Below, in pieces: positions 26,222 through 35,013 of a stretch of 64,000 nt of DNA. The stretch is from Frigidibacter sp. SD6-1 (lineage in GTDB: Bacteria; Pseudomonadota; Alphaproteobacteria; Rhodobacterales; Rhodobacteraceae). The translations under genes were made by a program, and so were the position numbers. Where the stretch lies: the NCBI RefSeq assembly GCF_030143255.1, contig NZ_JARJNR010000007.1:1-64000 (forward strand), given 5' to 3'. The number at the start of each line of letters is the position of its first letter. Position 1 is the first letter of the stretch. The notes below the pieces were generated by a model, which saw only the letters and a program-made list of their open reading frames with translations, was not told where the DNA came from and ran no database searches.

Positions 26222-27397
26222 ATGACCAATGTCGTAATCGTCTCGGCCGCACGCACAGCGGTCGGCAGCTTCAACGGTTCTTTCGCCAATACGCCGGCAC
26301 ATGATCTGGGCGCGGCGGTGCTGGAGGCGGTGGTGGCCCGCGCGGGCATCGACAAGGCCGAGGTGAGCGAGACGATCCTCGGTCAGGTGCTGACCGCCGG
26401 TCAGGGCCAGAACCCGGCGCGTCAGGCCCATATCAAGGCGGGCCTCGCGCAGGAAAGCGCGGCCTGGGGCATCAACCAGGTCTGCGGATCGGGTCTGCGC
26501 GCCGTGGCGCTGGCGGCCCAGCATGTGCAGCTGGGCGATGCGGCGATCGTCGCGGCGGGCGGTCAGGAATCGATGTCGCTGTCGCCCCATGTCGCCCATC
26601 TGCGCGCGGGCCAGAAGATGGGCGATCTGAACTTCATCGACTGCATGATCAAGGACGGCCTGTGGGACGCGTTCAACGGCTACCACATGGGCACGACCGC
26701 CGAGAATGTCGCGCAGAAATGGCAGATCAGCCGCGAGATGCAGGACGAATTCGCGCTGGCCAGCCAGAACAAGGCCGAAGCGGCGCAGAAGGCGGGCAAG
26801 TTCGCCGATGAAATCGTGGCTTTCACCGTGAAGACCCGCAAGGGCGATACGGTTGTCGATCAGGACGAATATATCCGCCACGGTGCCACGATCGATGCAA
26901 TGACCAAGCTGCGCCCGGCCTTCGCCAAGGACGGTTCCGTCACCGCGGGCAATGCGAGCGGCATCAACGACGGTGCGGCGGCGGTTCTGGTGATGAGCGA
27001 GGAAGAGGCGGCGCGGCGCGGTCTGACGCCGCTGGCCCGGATCGCCTCCTATGCGACCGCCGGTCTCGATCCGGCGATCATGGGCGTCGGCCCGATCCAT
27101 GCCAGCCGCAAGGCGCTGGAAAAGGCGGGCTGGAAGGCGGCCGATCTGGACCGGATCGAGGCGAACGAGGCGTTCGCGGCGCAGGCCTGTGCGGTCAACA
27201 AGGACATGGGCTGGGATCCGGCGCGCGTGAACGTGAACGGCGGCGCCATCGCCATCGGCCATCCGATCGGCGCCAGCGGAGCGCGCATCCTCAACACCCT
27301 TGTCTTCGAAATGAAACGTTCAGGTGCCAAGAAGGGCCTCGCCACGCTGTGCATCGGTGGCGGCATGGGCGTGGCCATGTGCCTGGAACGCGCCTGA
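26222..27397 (+). CDS. phaA: Acetyl-CoA acetyltransferase (beta-ketothiolase)
   Basis: A 391-residue biosynthetic thiolase condensing two acetyl-CoA to acetoacetyl-CoA. The nucleophilic Cys is in '[12 protein letters not shown]' (about 88), the catalytic His in '[17 protein letters not shown]', and the second Cys in '[11 protein letters not shown]'. Full length. Followed by phaB 118 bp downstream, the first two steps of polyhydroxybutyrate synthesis. phaC is not in the window. A TTGACG hexamer about 90 bp upstream may be its -35 element. Confidence 0.95.
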   Translation: MTNVVIVSAARTAVGSFNGSFANTPAHDLGAAVLEAVVARAGIDKAEVSETILGQVLTAGQGQNPARQAHIKAGLAQESAAWGINQVCGSGLRAVALAAQHVQLGDAAIVAAGGQESMSLSPHVAHLRAGQKMGDLNFIDCMIKDGLWDAFNGYHMGTTAENVAQKWQISREMQDEFALASQNKAEAAQKAGKFADEIVAFTVKTRKGDTVVDQDEYIRHGATIDAMTKLRPAFAKDGSVTAGNASGINDGAAAVLVMSEEEAARRGLTPLARIASYATAGLDPAIMGVGPIHASRKALEKAGWKAADLDRIEANEAFAAQACAVNKDMGWDPARVNVNGGAIAIGHPIGASGARILNTLVFEMKRSGAKKGLATLCIGGGMGVAMCLERA

Positions 27398-27433
27398 TCG
27401 CGGCATTGCGGCGCAATTTTGCTGCATAAGCAA

Positions 27434-27466
27434 AAAACCGGGCGCAACATTGTTGCGCCCGGTTTT
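27434..27466. terminator. Strong terminator hairpin between phaA and phaB
   Basis: AAAACCGGGCGCAACA (27434-27449) and TGTTGCGCCCGGTTTT (27451-27466) are perfect 16-nt arms around a single T, so the hairpin closes a few pairs from the centre. It is flanked by A-run and T-run. Its position inside the phaA-phaB gap implies partial or regulated termination, or separate phaB transcription. A smaller palindrome GCTGTTT-C-AAACAGC follows at 27480-27494. Confidence 0.75.
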
Positions 27467-27514
27467 GCATTTGGCTAACGCTGTTTCAAACAGCACTCAT
27501 TACGGGAGAGAATC

Positions 27515-28240
27515 ATGGCACGGGTAGCATTGGTCACGGGCGGGTCGCGCGGCATTGGCGCGGCAATTTCGGTGGCGCTGAAGGCGGCGGGCTACAAGGT
27601 CGCGGCGAACTACGCCGGCAATGACGAGGCGGCGGCGGCCTTCACCAAGGAAACCGGTATCCCGACCTACAAATGGTCCGTCGCCGACTACGATGCCTGC
27701 GCGGCCGGGATCGCCAAGGTCGAGGCCGACCTTGGACCGGTCGACGTGCTGGTCAACAACGCGGGCATTACCCGCGACGCGATGTTTCACAAGATGACGC
27801 CGCAGCAGTGGAAAGAGGTCATCGACACGAACCTCTCGGGCCTCTTCAACATGACCCATCCGCTGTGGTCCGGCATGCGCGACCGCAAGTTCGGGCGCGT
27901 GATCTCGATCTCGTCGATCAACGGCCAGAAGGGGCAGGCGGGCCAGGCCAACTATTCCGCCGCCAAGGCGGGTGACCTCGGGTTCACGAAGGCGCTGGCG
28001 CAGGAAGGCGCGCGGGCCGGGATCACAGTCAATGCGATCTGCCCCGGCTATATCGCGACAGAAATGGTCAAGGCGATCGACGAGAAGGTGCTGAACGAGC
28101 GGATCATCCCCCTGATCCCGGTCGGCCGGCTGGGCGAGCCCGAGGAGATCGCGCGCATCGTCTGCTTCCTTGCCTCCGACGAGGCGGGCTTCATCACCGG
28201 CTCGACCATCAGTGCGAACGGCGGGCAGTTCGTCGTCTGA
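27515..28240 (+). CDS. phaB: Acetoacetyl-CoA reductase
   Basis: A 241-residue short-chain dehydrogenase. The cofactor motif 'VTGGSRGIGAAIS' is at the N-terminus, then 'LVNNAGITRDAMFHKMT', which is characteristic of PhaB, the catalytic 'SSINGQKGQAGQANYSAAKAG' (Ser, Tyr, Lys), and 'CPGYIATEMVKAI'. It reduces acetoacetyl-CoA to (R)-3-hydroxybutyryl-CoA with NADPH. Preceded by GGGAGAG. Downstream of phaA and its hairpin. Confidence 0.95.
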   Translation: MARVALVTGGSRGIGAAISVALKAAGYKVAANYAGNDEAAAAFTKETGIPTYKWSVADYDACAAGIAKVEADLGPVDVLVNNAGITRDAMFHKMTPQQWKEVIDTNLSGLFNMTHPLWSGMRDRKFGRVISISSINGQKGQAGQANYSAAKAGDLGFTKALAQEGARAGITVNAICPGYIATEMVKAIDEKVLNERIIPLIPVGRLGEPEEIARIVCFLASDEAGFITGSTISANGGQFVV

Positions 28241-28251
28241 TCGCACCCGGC

Positions 28252-28280
28252 AACCGGCGGCGCGCGCTGCGCCGCCGGTT
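28252..28280. terminator. Bidirectional terminator between phaB and radC
   Basis: AACCGGCGGCGC (28252-28263), loop GCGCT, GCGCCGCCGGTT (28269-28280): a perfect 12-bp stem between convergent genes. Its right arm reaches the radC stop codon (28280-28282). Confidence 0.75.
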
Positions 28281-29044
28281 CAGAGATAGCCCTCGCTGCG
28301 AAAGCTCAGCACGTTGCTGCGTCCGATGATCAGATGGTCGTGGACCACAAGGCCCAGAACCTCGGCCGCGTCGCGCACCTGATTGGTCACGAGAATATCG
28401 GCCTCCGACGGGCTCGGATCGCCCGACGGGTGGTTGTGGACGAGGATCAGCGCCGAGGCATTCAGTTCCAGCGCCCGCTTGACCACCTCGCGCGGATAGA
28501 CCGGCACATGATCGACGGTACCCTTCGCCTGCTCCTCGTCGGCGATGAGGATGTTCTTGCGGTCGAGGTAGAGGATGCGGAACTGTTCGGTCTGCCGGTG
28601 CCCCATCGCCGCCCGGCAATAATCCAGAAGCGCCTCCCACGACGACAGGACCGGCCGGTTCATCACCCGTGTGCGGGTCAGGCGATGGGCGGCGGCCTCG
28701 ACGATCTTCAACTCCTGAATGACGGCGGCGCCAACGCCCGAGACCTCCTCCAGCCGCGCGACTGGTGCTGAAAGGACGCTTTCGAATGTGTCGAACATGT
28801 CCAGGAGCCGCCGGGCGAGCGGCTTGACATCCTGCCGGGGGATCGCCCGGAAGAGGACCAGTTCCAGAAGCTCATAGTCCGGCATCGCTGTCGCGCCGCC
28901 CGCCATGAACCTTTCGCGCAGCCTTTGGCGGTGATCGCGGATATAGGAGGGCAGCCTGCCTTCGGGAAGCGCAAGCCCCGGCGCCTCATCGTCGCCGAAG
29001 AGCGGCAGGGGAGCTTCCTCGAAGGCGGAACGAGTCGGGCGCAT
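28280..29044 (-). CDS. radC: RadC-family JAB/MPN metalloprotein
   Basis: A 254-residue RadC-family protein. An N-terminal helix-hairpin-helix-like region ('LARLEEVSGVGAAVIQELKIVEA') precedes a JAB/MPN domain with 'LNASALILVHNHPSGDPSPSEAD', the HxHxxGxxxPS..D zinc motif. Despite the old name, its role in DNA repair is uncertain. Full length. The gap to the upstream minus-strand GST gene contains a GC-hairpin repeat element. Confidence 0.92.
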   Translation of the reverse strand: MRPTRSAFEEAPLPLFGDDEAPGLALPEGRLPSYIRDHRQRLRERFMAGGATAMPDYELLELVLFRAIPRQDVKPLARRLLDMFDTFESVLSAPVARLEEVSGVGAAVIQELKIVEAAAHRLTRTRVMNRPVLSSWEALLDYCRAAMGHRQTEQFRILYLDRKNILIADEEQAKGTVDHVPVYPREVVKRALELNASALILVHNHPSGDPSPSEADILVTNQVRDAAEVLGLVVHDHLIIGRSNVLSFRSEGYL

Positions 29045-29101
29045 GGCTCAAGGCTCGCGCGCCATGGTGAAGGAAGGGTTAATGCCCCTGCTCTTTCGTT
29101 T

Positions 29102-29143
29102 CCAAATATCCTCGGGGGGTCCGGGGGGCAGACAGCCCCCCGG
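29102..29143 (-). repeat. GC-hairpin plus ACCCCCCGAGGATATTTGG element, copy 1
   Basis: On the minus strand, CCGGGGGGC-TGTCT-GCCCCCCGG (29143-29121) is a perfect 9-bp hairpin, followed at once by ACCCCCCGAGGATATTTGG (29120-29102). It lies between the GST stop (29151) and the radC start (29044), both minus strand. The same arrangement recurs at 36390-36430 between hmgA and fahA. The second C-run could displace the hairpin's right arm, giving two alternative stems. Probably a family-wide intergenic element. Confidence 0.7.
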
Positions 29144-29150
29144 CCTTTTC

Positions 29151-29840
29151 TCAGAAATCCAGATCGGCGTAATGCGATGGCGGCGGGAAGCCCGGGATCT
29201 GGTCGGCGAGGATCGAGCGGAACGAGGGGCGCGATTTGATCTTGGCGTACCAGTCGCGCACGTTCTGGCTGCGGTTCCAGTCGACGTCGGAAATATAGTC
29301 GAGCGCGGAAAGATGCGCGGCGGCGGTCAGGTCGGCCAAGGTCATCTGATCGCCCGCCAGCCAGCGGCGTTGATCCAGAAGCCAGCTCATGTAATCGAGA
29401 TGGTATTTGATCCGGCTCGCCCCGGTCTTGACGTTCTTCGAATCCGGATAGCCCTGGCCCATGATCTTCTTGTTGATCCGCTCGTAAAGCAGCTTCGAGG
29501 TGACTTCCTCGTGGAACTTGTCGTCGAACCAGGCGCAGAGGCGGCGCACCTCATAGCGCCCGTCGATGTCGCGCGGCATCAGGCGCGGCTCGGGCACGGA
29601 TTCCTCCAGCAGCTCGCAGATTGCCTGGCTTTCGGAAAGGGTGCGGTTGTCGATCTTCAGGACCGGCACCTTGCCCGCCGGGTTGCGGCGCAGGAAGTCC
29701 TGGCCCTGCTCCCAATAGCGTTCCTCGACCAGCTCGACCTCGATCTTCTTCTCGGCGAGCGTCAGGCGCACCTTGCGGCAGAAGGGCGAGAGGGGAACGT
29801 GATAGAGCCGGGCCATGTCCATCATCGGGTCTGGGATCAT
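29151..29840 (-). CDS. Glutathione S-transferase-family protein (FzlA-like)
   Basis: A 229-residue GST-fold protein. The N-terminal thioredoxin-like domain has 'ARLYHVPLSPFCRKVRLTLAEKKIEVELVEE' and 'NPAGKVPVLKIDNRTLSESQAICELLEE'. The helical C-terminal domain has 'RWLAGDQMTLADLTAAAHLSALDYISDVDW'. The N-terminus strongly recalls FzlA, the FtsZ-binding GST homologue of Caulobacter, so a cell-division role is possible; an ordinary detoxifying GST is the alternative. An ATG at 29816 (MARLYHV) may be the true start. Monocistronic, followed by a hairpin element. Confidence 0.8.
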   Translation of the reverse strand: MIPDPMMDMARLYHVPLSPFCRKVRLTLAEKKIEVELVEERYWEQGQDFLRRNPAGKVPVLKIDNRTLSESQAICELLEESVPEPRLMPRDIDGRYEVRRLCAWFDDKFHEEVTSKLLYERINKKIMGQGYPDSKNVKTGASRIKYHLDYMSWLLDQRRWLAGDQMTLADLTAAAHLSALDYISDVDWNRSQNVRDWYAKIKSRPSFRSILADQIPGFPPPSHYADLDF

Positions 29841-29923
29841 CCGTCCTGATAGCCGCGCGGCAGGGCCCGTTCAATACGATAGTACGAGAGCCGCACCTGC
29901 GGCGCGGAAATCGGCCTGTCGCC

Positions 29924-30553
29924 TCAGGCGAGTGTGCGGAAGCTGACAAGCCAGGCGCGGTCCTCGCGGTGGGCCGGGTCGGCGGCGGGACCGTAGATCA
30001 TCACCCCCTGCCGGTCGGGCAGGGTAATGCGACCCGAAAGTGCGGCCAGTGCGGCGGCGAAACCGGCGCTCTCCCAATGTTTCACATTGACCGAGATCAC
30101 CACCAGCGCCTCTGGCGCCGCATGGGCCAGAAGCCCGGCAATGGCCTCCGGCCCGACATGGCCGAGGGTGAAGGTGCCGGAACTGACGATGCCCCGGTAA
30201 TGCGCCTCTGGCAGGGCCATCGGTCGAGTCACGTCCGCCTCGAGAAGCCGCGCGTACAGACCCTTCGTTGCGGCGATGGCCAGCATCTCGGGCGACAGGT
30301 CGATCCCGTCGATCGGGCCGATCCCGGCGCGCGCCAGCCCTTCCGCGCAGAGCCCGGTGCCCGCGCCGACGTCAAGGACGGGTCCCTGCCCGCCAAGCGC
30401 GGCGAAGTGCCGTGCCACATGGGCGGGCAGCAGATAGTCCTGCCCCGCTGCAAAGCCGCCGTCGTAGCTTGCCGCCCAGTCGCGGTAGAGCCGCCGCGCG
30501 CCGTCGGCACCTTCAAGTGCATAGGCCGCGTCAAGGGAGGGATCGTCGCTCAT
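29924..30553 (-). CDS. Class I SAM-dependent methyltransferase
   Basis: A 209-residue methyltransferase with the Rossmann motif I 'GPVLDVGAGTGLCAEGLARAG', motif II-like 'IDGIDLSPEMLAIAATKGLYARLLEADV' and 'GIVSSGTFTLGHVGPEAIAGLL'. The N-terminus 'ARRLYRDWAASYDGGF' resembles Williams-Beuren/UbiE-like small-molecule methyltransferases. Substrate unknown. Divergent from the SDR gene at 30631. Confidence 0.85.
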   Translation of the reverse strand: MSDDPSLDAAYALEGADGARRLYRDWAASYDGGFAAGQDYLLPAHVARHFAALGGQGPVLDVGAGTGLCAEGLARAGIGPIDGIDLSPEMLAIAATKGLYARLLEADVTRPMALPEAHYRGIVSSGTFTLGHVGPEAIAGLLAHAAPEALVVISVNVKHWESAGFAAALAALSGRITLPDRQGVMIYGPAADPAHREDRAWLVSFRTLA

Positions 30554-30630
30554 GCCCCTATCCCGCCATGCGGCAAGAGGTCCGTCAAGGGCGGCTTGTA
30601 TCCCGCGCCGCTGGCGGGGATAGTCGCGCC

Positions 30631-31515
30631 ATGACCGGAACGCTTCTCATCCTCGGCCACGGCTATTCGGCCGCCGCCCTGTCACGACGCTTGCTGCCGC
30701 AGGGGTGGACCGTGATCGGCACCACCCGTAGTGCGGAGAAGGGCGAAGCCTTGCGCGCCTCGGGCGTTGAACCCCTGGTCTGGCCGGGCGAACCGCTTCA
30801 GCCCGCGCTCTCGCGCGCCACCCACCTTCTGGCCGGGATCGGCCCGGGGCCTGAGGGCGATCCGGTGCTGGCCGCGCACCGGGCAGAGGTCGAGGCAGCC
30901 GCGCCACGCCTTGTCTGGGCGGGCTATCTGTCGACGACCGGCGTCTACGGCGACCATGCGGGCGGCTGGGTCGACGAGGACACGCCGCTTGCCCCTTCGA
31001 CCGCGCGCGGGCGGGCGCGGCTGGAGGCGGAGGAGGCCTGGCAGAAGCTTGCGGCCCGCACCGGCCTTGCGCTGCACATCTTTCGGCTGGCGGGCATCTA
31101 CGGCCCCGGGCGCGGGCCGTTCCGCAAGGTTCTGGACGGCACGGCGCGGCTGATCATCCGCGAGAACCAGTTCATGAGCCGCATTCACGTGGAAGACATC
31201 GCCGCCGTGCTGGAAGCCTCGATCCGGGCGCCCGCGTCGGGCAGCGTCTATAATGTCTGCGATGACGAGCCGACCTCTCCCGAGGAAGTGCTGATCCATG
31301 CCGCGCGGCTTCTGGGCCTGCCGCCGCCGCCGCGCATTCCTTACGAGGAAGCGGCCATGTCGCCGATGGCGCGCAGTTTCTATGCGGAATCGAAGAAGGT
31401 GCGGAACGACCGGATCCGGACCGAACTGGGCGTGCAGCTCGCCTATCCGACCTATCGCGAGGGGCTGGCCGCGATGCGTGCGGCGATGGCCGATGGCGGG
31501 GACGATGACGAATGA
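30631..31515 (+). CDS. NAD-dependent epimerase/dehydratase-family (SDR) protein
   Basis: A 294-residue extended SDR protein. The nucleotide motif is slightly altered, 'LLILGHGYSAAALSRRLL', typical of the YeeZ-like group that begins with GxGY. 'AGYLSTTGVYGDHAGGWVDEDTP' supplies Ser/Thr-Tyr, and 'FRLAGIYGPGRGPF' and 'FMSRIHVEDIAAVLEASI' follow. Substrate unknown. The end overlaps the flavin monooxygenase start by 11 bp, so the two are coupled. Confidence 0.85.
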   Translation: MTGTLLILGHGYSAAALSRRLLPQGWTVIGTTRSAEKGEALRASGVEPLVWPGEPLQPALSRATHLLAGIGPGPEGDPVLAAHRAEVEAAAPRLVWAGYLSTTGVYGDHAGGWVDEDTPLAPSTARGRARLEAEEAWQKLAARTGLALHIFRLAGIYGPGRGPFRKVLDGTARLIIRENQFMSRIHVEDIAAVLEASIRAPASGSVYNVCDDEPTSPEEVLIHAARLLGLPPPPRIPYEEAAMSPMARSFYAESKKVRNDRIRTELGVQLAYPTYREGLAAMRAAMADGGDDDE

Positions 31516-32743
31516 AGGCACCTTAAGGGATTGCTGCATCGCCGGGGGCGGACCGGCGGGGCTGATGCTTGGCTATCTTCTCGCCCGGGCGGGGCTGAAG
31601 GTGACGGTCCTCGAAAAGCACGCGGATTTCCTGCGCGACTTTCGCGGTGATACGATTCATCCCTCGACGATGGAGGTGATGGCGCGGCTGGGGCTGCTGG
31701 GCGATTTCCTGAAACTTCCGCACCAGAAAGTGCCGACCATCGCCGCGAATTTCGGCGGCGAGGAGCTGATCCTTGGCGATTTCTCGCATCTCAGGGTCGC
31801 GGCGCCTTACGTGGCGATGATGCCGCAGTGGGACTTTCTGAACTTCCTTGCCGCCCATGCCGCCACCTTCCCCGGCTTCGATCTTCGGATGCGGACCGAG
31901 GCGACCGGGTTGATGACCAACAAGGGCCGGGTGACCGGCGTCCAGATTCTGGGGCCGGAGGGTGCCGGCGAAATCCCGGCCCGGCTGTCCATCGCGGCCG
32001 ATGGACGGGGGTCGGTGTTGCGGCAGGCGGCGGGGCTGGAGGTGATAGACCTCGGCGCGCCGATCGACGTGCTGTGGTTCCGCCTCTCGCGCCAGTCCGG
32101 CGATACCGACCAGACGCAGGGAAGGTTCGACAGGGGGCGGATATTCATCATGTTGAACCGGGGCGATTACTGGCAGTGCGCAAAGGTCATTGCCAAGGGC
32201 GCGGACGAACGGATTCGGGTCGCCGGTCTCTCAGCCTTCCGGGCAGAGCTTCGCTCGCTTCTGCCGTTCACCGACGACCGTGCGGCAGAACTTGAGGGTT
32301 GGGATCAGGTCAAGCTTCTGAACGTGCAGGTCAACCGGTTGAAGCGCTGGTGGCGGCCGGGGTTCCTTGCCATCGGCGATGCGGCGCATGCGATGTCACC
32401 GGTGGGTGGCGTGGGCGTGAATCTTGCCGTGCAGGATGCCGTCGCCGCCGCCAATCTGCTGACCCGCCCGCTTATCGCAGGATCCGTGACGGATGCCGAT
32501 CTTGCATCGGTCGAGAAGCGGCGGCTGTGGCCGACGCGGGCGACGCAGGCCTTTCAGGTCTTCGCGCAGAACCGGGTGCTTGCACCCGCCCTTGCCTCTG
32601 GCGCGCCGACCCTGCGGGCGCCCCTCGTGGCGCGGCTCATCGCGCGCCTGCCCTACCTCAACCGCCTGCCCGCCCGGCTGATCGGGATGGGTCTGCGCCC
32701 CGAACTGCCCGATCTTTCCTTGCCGCATGTCAAGGCTCCGTGA
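31505..32743 (+). CDS. FAD-dependent monooxygenase
   Basis: A 412-residue class A flavoprotein monooxygenase (PHBH-like). It has the FAD dinucleotide motif 'CCIAGGGPAGLMLGYLLARAG', 'VLEKHADFLRDFRGDTIHPSTMEV' as in the PheA/UbiH-related group, the 'IAADGRGSVLRQAAG' DG motif, and the GD motif 'FLAIGDAAHAMSPVGGVGVNLAVQDA'. It likely hydroxylates an aromatic or quinone-like substrate. It overlaps the SDR gene, so they may act in one pathway. Substrate not deducible. Confidence 0.88.
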   Translation: MTNEGTLRDCCIAGGGPAGLMLGYLLARAGLKVTVLEKHADFLRDFRGDTIHPSTMEVMARLGLLGDFLKLPHQKVPTIAANFGGEELILGDFSHLRVAAPYVAMMPQWDFLNFLAAHAATFPGFDLRMRTEATGLMTNKGRVTGVQILGPEGAGEIPARLSIAADGRGSVLRQAAGLEVIDLGAPIDVLWFRLSRQSGDTDQTQGRFDRGRIFIMLNRGDYWQCAKVIAKGADERIRVAGLSAFRAELRSLLPFTDDRAAELEGWDQVKLLNVQVNRLKRWWRPGFLAIGDAAHAMSPVGGVGVNLAVQDAVAAANLLTRPLIAGSVTDADLASVEKRRLWPTRATQAFQVFAQNRVLAPALASGAPTLRAPLVARLIARLPYLNRLPARLIGMGLRPELPDLSLPHVKAP

Positions 32744-32818
32744 GCCATTGAAGCATTCGCTTGCGGCGCTATCATCCACCGCCATATGCGTGCGGCGACG
32801 GCAGCGAAGGGAGTGACG

Positions 32819-33280
32819 ATGACCACCGCGACCAAGACCTATGCCAAGACCGACGAAGCGCTTTCCCGGCTGACCCCGGAACAGTACCGCGTGACCCAGA
32901 CCGACGGGACCGAGCGCGCCTTCACCGGCGAATTCTGGGACCACAAGGAAGCTGGCCTTTATGTCGACGTCGTCTCGGGCGAGCCGCTCTTCTCCTCCGA
33001 CGACAAGTTCGACAGCCATTGCGGCTGGCCCTCCTTCACCAAACCCGTGGTGGACGCACATGTCGAGGAGCTGGAGGACCGCACCCACGGCATGATCCGC
33101 ACCGAGGTCCGGTCAAAGCATGGCGACAGCCACCTCGGCCATGTCTTCCCCGACGGGCCGCGCGACCGGGGGGGCCTGCGTTACTGCATCAATTCCGCGT
33201 CGCTGCGGTTCATCCCGCTTAACCGGCTGGAGGCCGAGGGCTACGGCGAGTTTGCGAACCAGATCAAGGGAGGCAAGTGA
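32819..33280 (+). CDS. msrB: Peptide-methionine (R)-S-oxide reductase
   Basis: A 153-residue MsrB. The catalytic Cys is in '[13 protein letters not shown]', with '[14 protein letters not shown]' and 'GHVFPDGP' upstream. The two CxxC zinc pairs of the zinc-binding class are absent. It repairs the R epimer of methionine sulfoxide. The start at 32819 follows AAGGGAG. msrA follows after 1 bp; together they cover both epimers. Confidence 0.95.
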   Translation: MTTATKTYAKTDEALSRLTPEQYRVTQTDGTERAFTGEFWDHKEAGLYVDVVSGEPLFSSDDKFDSHCGWPSFTKPVVDAHVEELEDRTHGMIRTEVRSKHGDSHLGHVFPDGPRDRGGLRYCINSASLRFIPLNRLEAEGYGEFANQIKGGK

Positions 33281-33281
33281 C

Positions 33282-33785
33282 ATGGCGACCGAAACGGCGA
33301 TCCTTGCGGGCGGCTGCTTCTGGGGCATGCAGGACCTGATCCGGCGCATACCCGGCGTGATCTCGACCCGTGTCGGCTATACCGGCGGCGACGTGGCCAA
33401 CGCCACCTACCGCAACCACGGGACCCATGCCGAAGGGATCGAGGTGGTCTTTGACCCTGCAAAACTCAGCTACCGCCAGCTTCTGGAATTCTTCTTCCAG
33501 ATCCACGACCCGACGACACTGAACCGGCAGGGTAATGACCTTGGGCTTTCCTACCGGTCGGGTATCTATTACCTGAGCGAGGCGCAGCAGGCTGAGGCCG
33601 CGCGCACGATCGCCGATGTCAATGCCTCGGGCATCTGGCCGGGGCGGGTGGTGACGGAAGTGAAGGCGGCGGGTCCGTTCTGGGAAGCCGAGCCCGAGCA
33701 TCAGGATTATCTGGAACGTTACCCCAACGGCTATACCTGCCATTTCCCGCGCCCCGGCTGGAAACTGCCGAGAAGCGCGGCCTAG
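33282..33785 (+). CDS. msrA: Peptide-methionine (S)-S-oxide reductase
   Basis: A 167-residue MsrA with the active site '[16 protein letters not shown]' (Cys near residue 13), '[30 protein letters not shown]' and '[18 protein letters not shown]'. It repairs the S epimer of methionine sulfoxide. It is shorter at the C-terminus than versions with resolving cysteines, though 'YTCHF' keeps one. Translated directly after msrB. Convergent with the MarR gene; the stops overlap. Confidence 0.95.
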   Translation: MATETAILAGGCFWGMQDLIRRIPGVISTRVGYTGGDVANATYRNHGTHAEGIEVVFDPAKLSYRQLLEFFFQIHDPTTLNRQGNDLGLSYRSGIYYLSEAQQAEAARTIADVNASGIWPGRVVTEVKAAGPFWEAEPEHQDYLERYPNGYTCHFPRPGWKLPRSAA

Positions 33786-34237
33786 TCCTCGGCGGCTGCG
33801 GGCGGCACCAGCGCTCGCAGCCGCAGCAAGAGATCGTGAAGCGCATCGGCATCGGCCGCGCCGAGTTGCGCCCTGAGACCGGCATCGTAGGACAAGGCCT
33901 GCTGGCCGAGATCGGCAAAGACCGCCAGTCCCTTTGCGGTCAGCGACAGGATTTCCGCCCTACCGTCCCGGTCGCTCGGCAGACGCGCAAGAAAGCCCGC
34001 CACCTCCAGCGCCGCGACGGCGCGGCTGACCCTCGTCTTCTCCTCATGCGAGGCAGCGCAGATGTCGCGCGCCGTCATCGCGCCGAACCGGCCGAGGTTG
34101 GCCATGACCCGCCATTGCGTCCGCGTCATGCCGTGGCGTTCGCGATAGATGGCCTGAAACTCGCGCGAAACCGCCTCTGCCGCCTGATTGAGCAGATAGG
34201 GCAGGAAAAGGTCGAGGTCGAAGTGGCTGTCGGTCAT
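33782..34237 (-). CDS. MarR-family regulator, likely controlling homogentisate degradation
   Basis: A 151-residue MarR-type winged-helix repressor: '[65 protein letters not shown]' carries the dimer helix and recognition helix, and '[14 protein letters not shown]' is the wing. The ATG at 34237 is chosen over a TTG at 34264 overlapping maiA. It is downstream of maiA on the same strand. Two MarR-type palindromes lie in the maiA-hmgA promoter gap, so it probably represses both units until an aromatic ligand arrives (inference). Confidence 0.88.
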   Translation of the reverse strand: MTDSHFDLDLFLPYLLNQAAEAVSREFQAIYRERHGMTRTQWRVMANLGRFGAMTARDICAASHEEKTRVSRAVAALEVAGFLARLPSDRDGRAEILSLTAKGLAVFADLGQQALSYDAGLRAQLGAADADALHDLLLRLRALVPPAAAED

Positions 34238-34260
34238 CGGGTCTGCACTGTCTGGAAGGT

Positions 34261-34902
34261 TCAAGCTGCGGGCCGCGCCCGGTCGGGATGGGCGGCCTGA
34301 AAGGCGGCCAGCGCATCAAGCGCGTCGGAAACCGCGAGGATACGAGGGAAGGCGGCAAGCTCCACCCCCCAGCGGCGGGCATTGTAGAGCTGCGGCACAA
34401 GGCAGATATCGGTCAGCGTGACGGCGTCGCCATGGCTGAAGCGGCCGACCGCATCGCGCGACAGAAGCCCCTCGACCCCTTCCAGCCCCAGCGGGATGAA
34501 ATGCCGCATCCAGCCTTCCATCGTCGCGCCAAGGCTGACGGCATGCTTTGCCACACGCAGGTTGCAGACCGGGTGAATGTCCATCGCGATCGCATGGGCG
34601 CTTGCCCGCACCTCTGCCCGGCGACCCGCATCGCCCGGCAACCAGCCCGCCTGCCGCGTCTCATCGAGATATTCGAGGATGGCAAGCGACTGGGTCAGCC
34701 GCCGCCCGTCGATATCGAGCGTCGGCACCAGGCCTTGCGGGTTGCAGGCCAGATTGTCTGGCTCCCGCTGCTCTCCGGCGGTCAGATCAACGGGCAGCCG
34801 CCGATAGGGAATCCCCAGCAGTGAAAGACCGATGCGCACGCGGTATGCGGCCGACGAGCGCCAATAGTCGTAAAGGACGGTTTCGGGCAATGCGGGGCTC
34901 AC
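34261..34902 (-). CDS. maiA: Maleylacetoacetate isomerase
   Basis: A 213-residue zeta-class GST homologue. The glutathione-binding motif '[23 protein letters not shown]' (SSxxxRVRIAL type) is at the N-terminus, then '[28 protein letters not shown]' and '[20 protein letters not shown]'. It isomerises maleylacetoacetate to fumarylacetoacetate, between HmgA and FahA in tyrosine/phenylalanine breakdown. The start is GTG at 34902, only 9-47 nt from the operator palindromes, so its leader is very short. Confidence 0.92.
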   Translation of the reverse strand: MSPALPETVLYDYWRSSAAYRVRIGLSLLGIPYRRLPVDLTAGEQREPDNLACNPQGLVPTLDIDGRRLTQSLAILEYLDETRQAGWLPGDAGRRAEVRASAHAIAMDIHPVCNLRVAKHAVSLGATMEGWMRHFIPLGLEGVEGLLSRDAVGRFSHGDAVTLTDICLVPQLYNARRWGVELAAFPRILAVSDALDALAAFQAAHPDRARPAA

Positions 34903-34907
34903 AAGAA

Positions 34908-34949
34908 GTTACAGGTGCAACTTTATCTTGACTTGGTTGCATATGCAAC
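34908..34949. promoter_or_regulatory. Two MarR-type operator palindromes in the maiA-hmgA promoter gap
   Basis: GTTGCATATGCAAC (34936-34949) is a perfect 14-bp palindrome. A second site, GTTACAGGTGCAAC (about 34908-34921), matches it at 11 of 14 positions. Their centres are 28 bp apart, nearly three helical turns. TTGACT (34928-34933), a likely -35 element, sits between them. TTGCATATGCAA-type sites are typical of MarR-family repressors of aromatic catabolism. The adjacent MarR gene is the obvious candidate. Confidence 0.8.
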
Positions 34950-35013
34950 TAAAAGCTCTTCCCGTTCGGGCGGGACACATGCCCTCGCCCGATGCGCCAA
35001 TCCGGAGGATGAC

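Noticed and set aside
28280-29044. RadC as marker of a mobile or defence island
   Set aside because: RadC-family genes do occur on islands, but here it sits between phaB and a GST gene with core-like neighbours and no integrase, restriction or toxin genes.
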